Shown here: positions 5,778 to 7,258 of the stretch, in pieces | Numbering within the stretch: position 1 is the first letter of the stretch | How the letters are laid out: the number at the start of each line of letters is the position of its first letter | Assembly (NCBI GenBank): GCA_017543165.1 | Contig: JAFYGL010000291.1 | Span: forward strand, 1 to 7,258 | Source: Victivallales bacterium | GTDB lineage: Bacteria; Verrucomicrobiota; Lentisphaeria; Oligosphaerales; Oligosphaeraceae | DNA: 7,258 bases | Direction: 5' to 3' | Notes under the pieces: generated by a model | Seen by the model: only the letters and a program-made list of their open reading frames with translations | What the model was told of the DNA's origin: nothing | Databases searched by the model: none | Translations under genes and position numbers: made by a program

Positions 5778-7258
5778 TCATTTCTTTTCGTCCACATCGA
5801 TGAAGTCGCCATTTCCTGGGTTGCTCTCGGGTCCTGGCTGTGGACCAGCCTGCTGGGCGCCTGCCTGCGGCCCTGCGTTCTTGTACAGTTCCTGGGCAAA
5901 GGCGTGGAGTTTCTCCTCCATGTCCTTCATGATGCTGTTCATCCTGTCGGTATCGTTGGCCTCAATTGCCTTCTTCAGGTCGGCGATGCTGCTTTCCAAC
6001 GGAGCCTTGATGTTTTCAGGTATCTTGTCCCCGTTTTCCTTCAACTGCTTCTCGGTCTGATAGACAAGCGAATCGGCGCGGTTGCGTGTATCGGCAGCCT
6101 CCTTCTTCTTCTTGTCCTCCTCGGCATGGGCCTGCGCGTCATCCATCATCTTCTTGATTTCTTCCTCGGAGAGGCCAGAGTTCGCGGTGATGGTGATCTT
6201 CTGCTCCTTGCCAGTGCCCATATCCTTTGCGGACACTTTCAGGATGCCGTTGGCGTCGATATCGAATGTGACTTCGATCTGCGGCACTCCACGAGGCGCC
6301 ATTGCGATGTCGTCCAGGTGGAAGCGTCCCAGGCTCTTGTTGCCGCTGGCAACCGAACGCTCGCCTTGCAGCACATGGATTTCAACACTGGTCTGGTTGT
6401 CCGCCGCAGTACTGAAGATTTCACTCTTCTTGTGCGGAATGGTGGTGTTGCGCTCGATAAGCTTGGTGAACACGCCGCCCAATGTCTCGATGCCCAGTGA
6501 AAGAGGTGTGACATCCAGAAGGAGCACATCCTTCACATCGCCTGCGAGAACGCCGCCCTGGATTGCCGCGCCGACTGCCACGACTTCATCGGGATTCACG
6601 CCCTTGTGCGGCGTCTTGCCGAAGATTTCCTCTGCAATCTGCTGCACCCTTGGCATACGCGTCATGCCGCCGACCAGGATGACCTCGTCAATCTGGCTGG
6701 AGTTGAGGCTTGCATCCCTGAGGCAGTTGCGGCATGGTCCTTCGGAACGTGCGCAAAGTTCGCTGGTCAGCTGCTCAAGTGTTGCCCTGGAGATGGACTT
6801 GGTCAAGTGCTTCGGCCCGCTGGCGTCCGCCGTGATGTAAGGCAGGTTGATTTCAGTGGAAGTGCTGCTGGAAAGTTCGCACTTTGCCTTTTCAGCCGCT
6901 TCCTTCAAACGCTGCAATGCCACGGGGTCCTGCCTCAGGTCAATGCCGAACTCCTTCTTGAAATCGTCGGCCAGCCAGTCGATCAGCACGCCATCAAAGT
7001 CATCGCCGCCCAGGTGTGTATCGCCGTTGGTCGCCCTGACTTCGAACACGCCTTCGCCCAGTTCCAGCACGGAGATATCGAATGTGCCGCCGCCCAAGTC
7101 ATAGACTGCGATCTTCTCGTCTTTCTTCTTGTCCAGGCCGTATGCCAGTGAAGCGGCAGTTGGCTCGTTGATGATACGGCGCACGTCGAATCCCGCGATG
7201 CGGCCTGCGTCCTTGGTTGCCTGCCTCTGGCTGTCATTGAAGTATGCAGGAACCGTGA
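5778..7258 (-). CDS. dnaK: Molecular chaperone DnaK (Hsp70), 5' end outside the window
   Basis: The frame is open to the window edge; the first whole codon is 7256-7254 and reads into [20 protein letters not shown], so roughly 140 N-terminal residues (phosphate-1 motif DLGTTNS and neighbours) lie outside. About 492 residues are visible. The ATPase domain shows [25 protein letters not shown] (phosphate-2, with the Thr equivalent to E. coli T199), [11 protein letters not shown] and LVGGMTRMP (adenosine region). The interdomain linker [12 protein letters not shown] is followed by the beta-sandwich substrate domain, then a Lys/Glu-rich helical lid and a Gly/Pro/Gln tail ending in DFIDVDEKK. It works with DnaJ and GrpE, neither of which is in the window. 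The segment [19 protein letters not shown] is unusually cysteine-rich for the family. The GTG at 7184 is internal, not a start. groES follows after 90 nt. Confidence 0.98.
   Translation of the reverse strand, partial: TVPAYFNDSQRQATKDAGRIAGFDVRRIINEPTAASLAYGLDKKKDEKIAVYDLGGGTFDISVLELGEGVFEVRATNGDTHLGGDDFDGVLIDWLADDFKKEFGIDLRQDPVALQRLKEAAEKAKCELSSSTSTEINLPYITADASGPKHLTKSISRATLEQLTSELCARSEGPCRNCLRDASLNSSQIDEVILVGGMTRMPRVQQIAEEIFGKTPHKGVNPDEVVAVGAAIQGGVLAGDVKDVLLLDVTPLSLGIETLGGVFTKLIERNTTIPHKKSEIFSTAADNQTSVEIHVLQGERSVASGNKSLGRFHLDDIAMAPRGVPQIEVTFDIDANGILKVSAKDMGTGKEQKITITANSGLSEEEIKKMMDDAQAHAEEDKKKKEAADTRNRADSLVYQTEKQLKENGDKIPENIKAPLESSIADLKKAIEANDTDRMNSIMKDMEEKLHAFAQELYKNAGPQAGAQQAGPQPGPESNPGNGDFIDVDEKK

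Noticed and set aside
6082..6840. A 252-codon open frame on the + strand opposite dnaK
   Set aside because: It lies wholly antisense to a well-supported dnaK, its Ser/Arg/Pro-rich translation matches no family, and it is explained by the strong codon bias of dnaK.
7182..7184. GTG as the start of dnaK
   Set aside because: The conserved DnaK sequence TVPAYFND...AGFDV continues in frame upstream of it to the window edge, so the gene is simply cut by the edge.

Overview
The window holds two blocks that meet tail to tail. On the + strand (about 1-3594) lies a tight four-gene operon of enzymes: a divergent diacylglycerol-kinase-type lipid kinase, a divergent ThiL/PurM-type ATP-dependent kinase, an extended SDR with 3beta-HSD-like features, and a ferredoxin-nitroreductase fusion. 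Spacing is 14 nt, 4 nt and then a 17-nt overlap, so they are almost certainly co-transcribed. The operon may begin upstream of the window: a TGA at 10-12 could end a preceding gene just before the first ATG.

On the - strand (7258 down to 3705) lies a heat-shock chaperone block in the order dnaK (5' end cut by the window edge), groES, groEL. All three are intact in their visible parts and carry the expected family motifs. groES and groEL have good Shine-Dalgarno sites. No CIRCE-type inverted repeat is visible in front of groES, but a GC-rich hairpin sits in the dnaK-groES gap. The two blocks are separated by 110 nt that contain a long near-perfect hairpin, which reads as a shared bidirectional terminator. 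Its arms resemble insertion-sequence ends and its loop carries an 8-bp tandem repeat.

The organism is a bacterium. The dnaK-groES-groEL linkage and the style of the DnaK sequence suggest the PVC group (Verrucomicrobiota/Lentisphaerota type), but this is a memory-based impression and weakly held. The 2x[4Fe-4S] ferredoxin-nitroreductase fits an anaerobic lifestyle. The chaperone genes look richer in G/C-ending codons than the + strand operon, which may reflect their expression level.

The most interesting part is the + strand operon. Two of its enzymes, the lipid kinase and the ThiL-like protein, have lost or changed hallmark residues of the families they resemble, and none of the usual pathway partners is present. 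It looks like an uncharacterised small pathway, perhaps on a lipid or isoprenoid-like substrate. That function is inference, not shown by the sequence.
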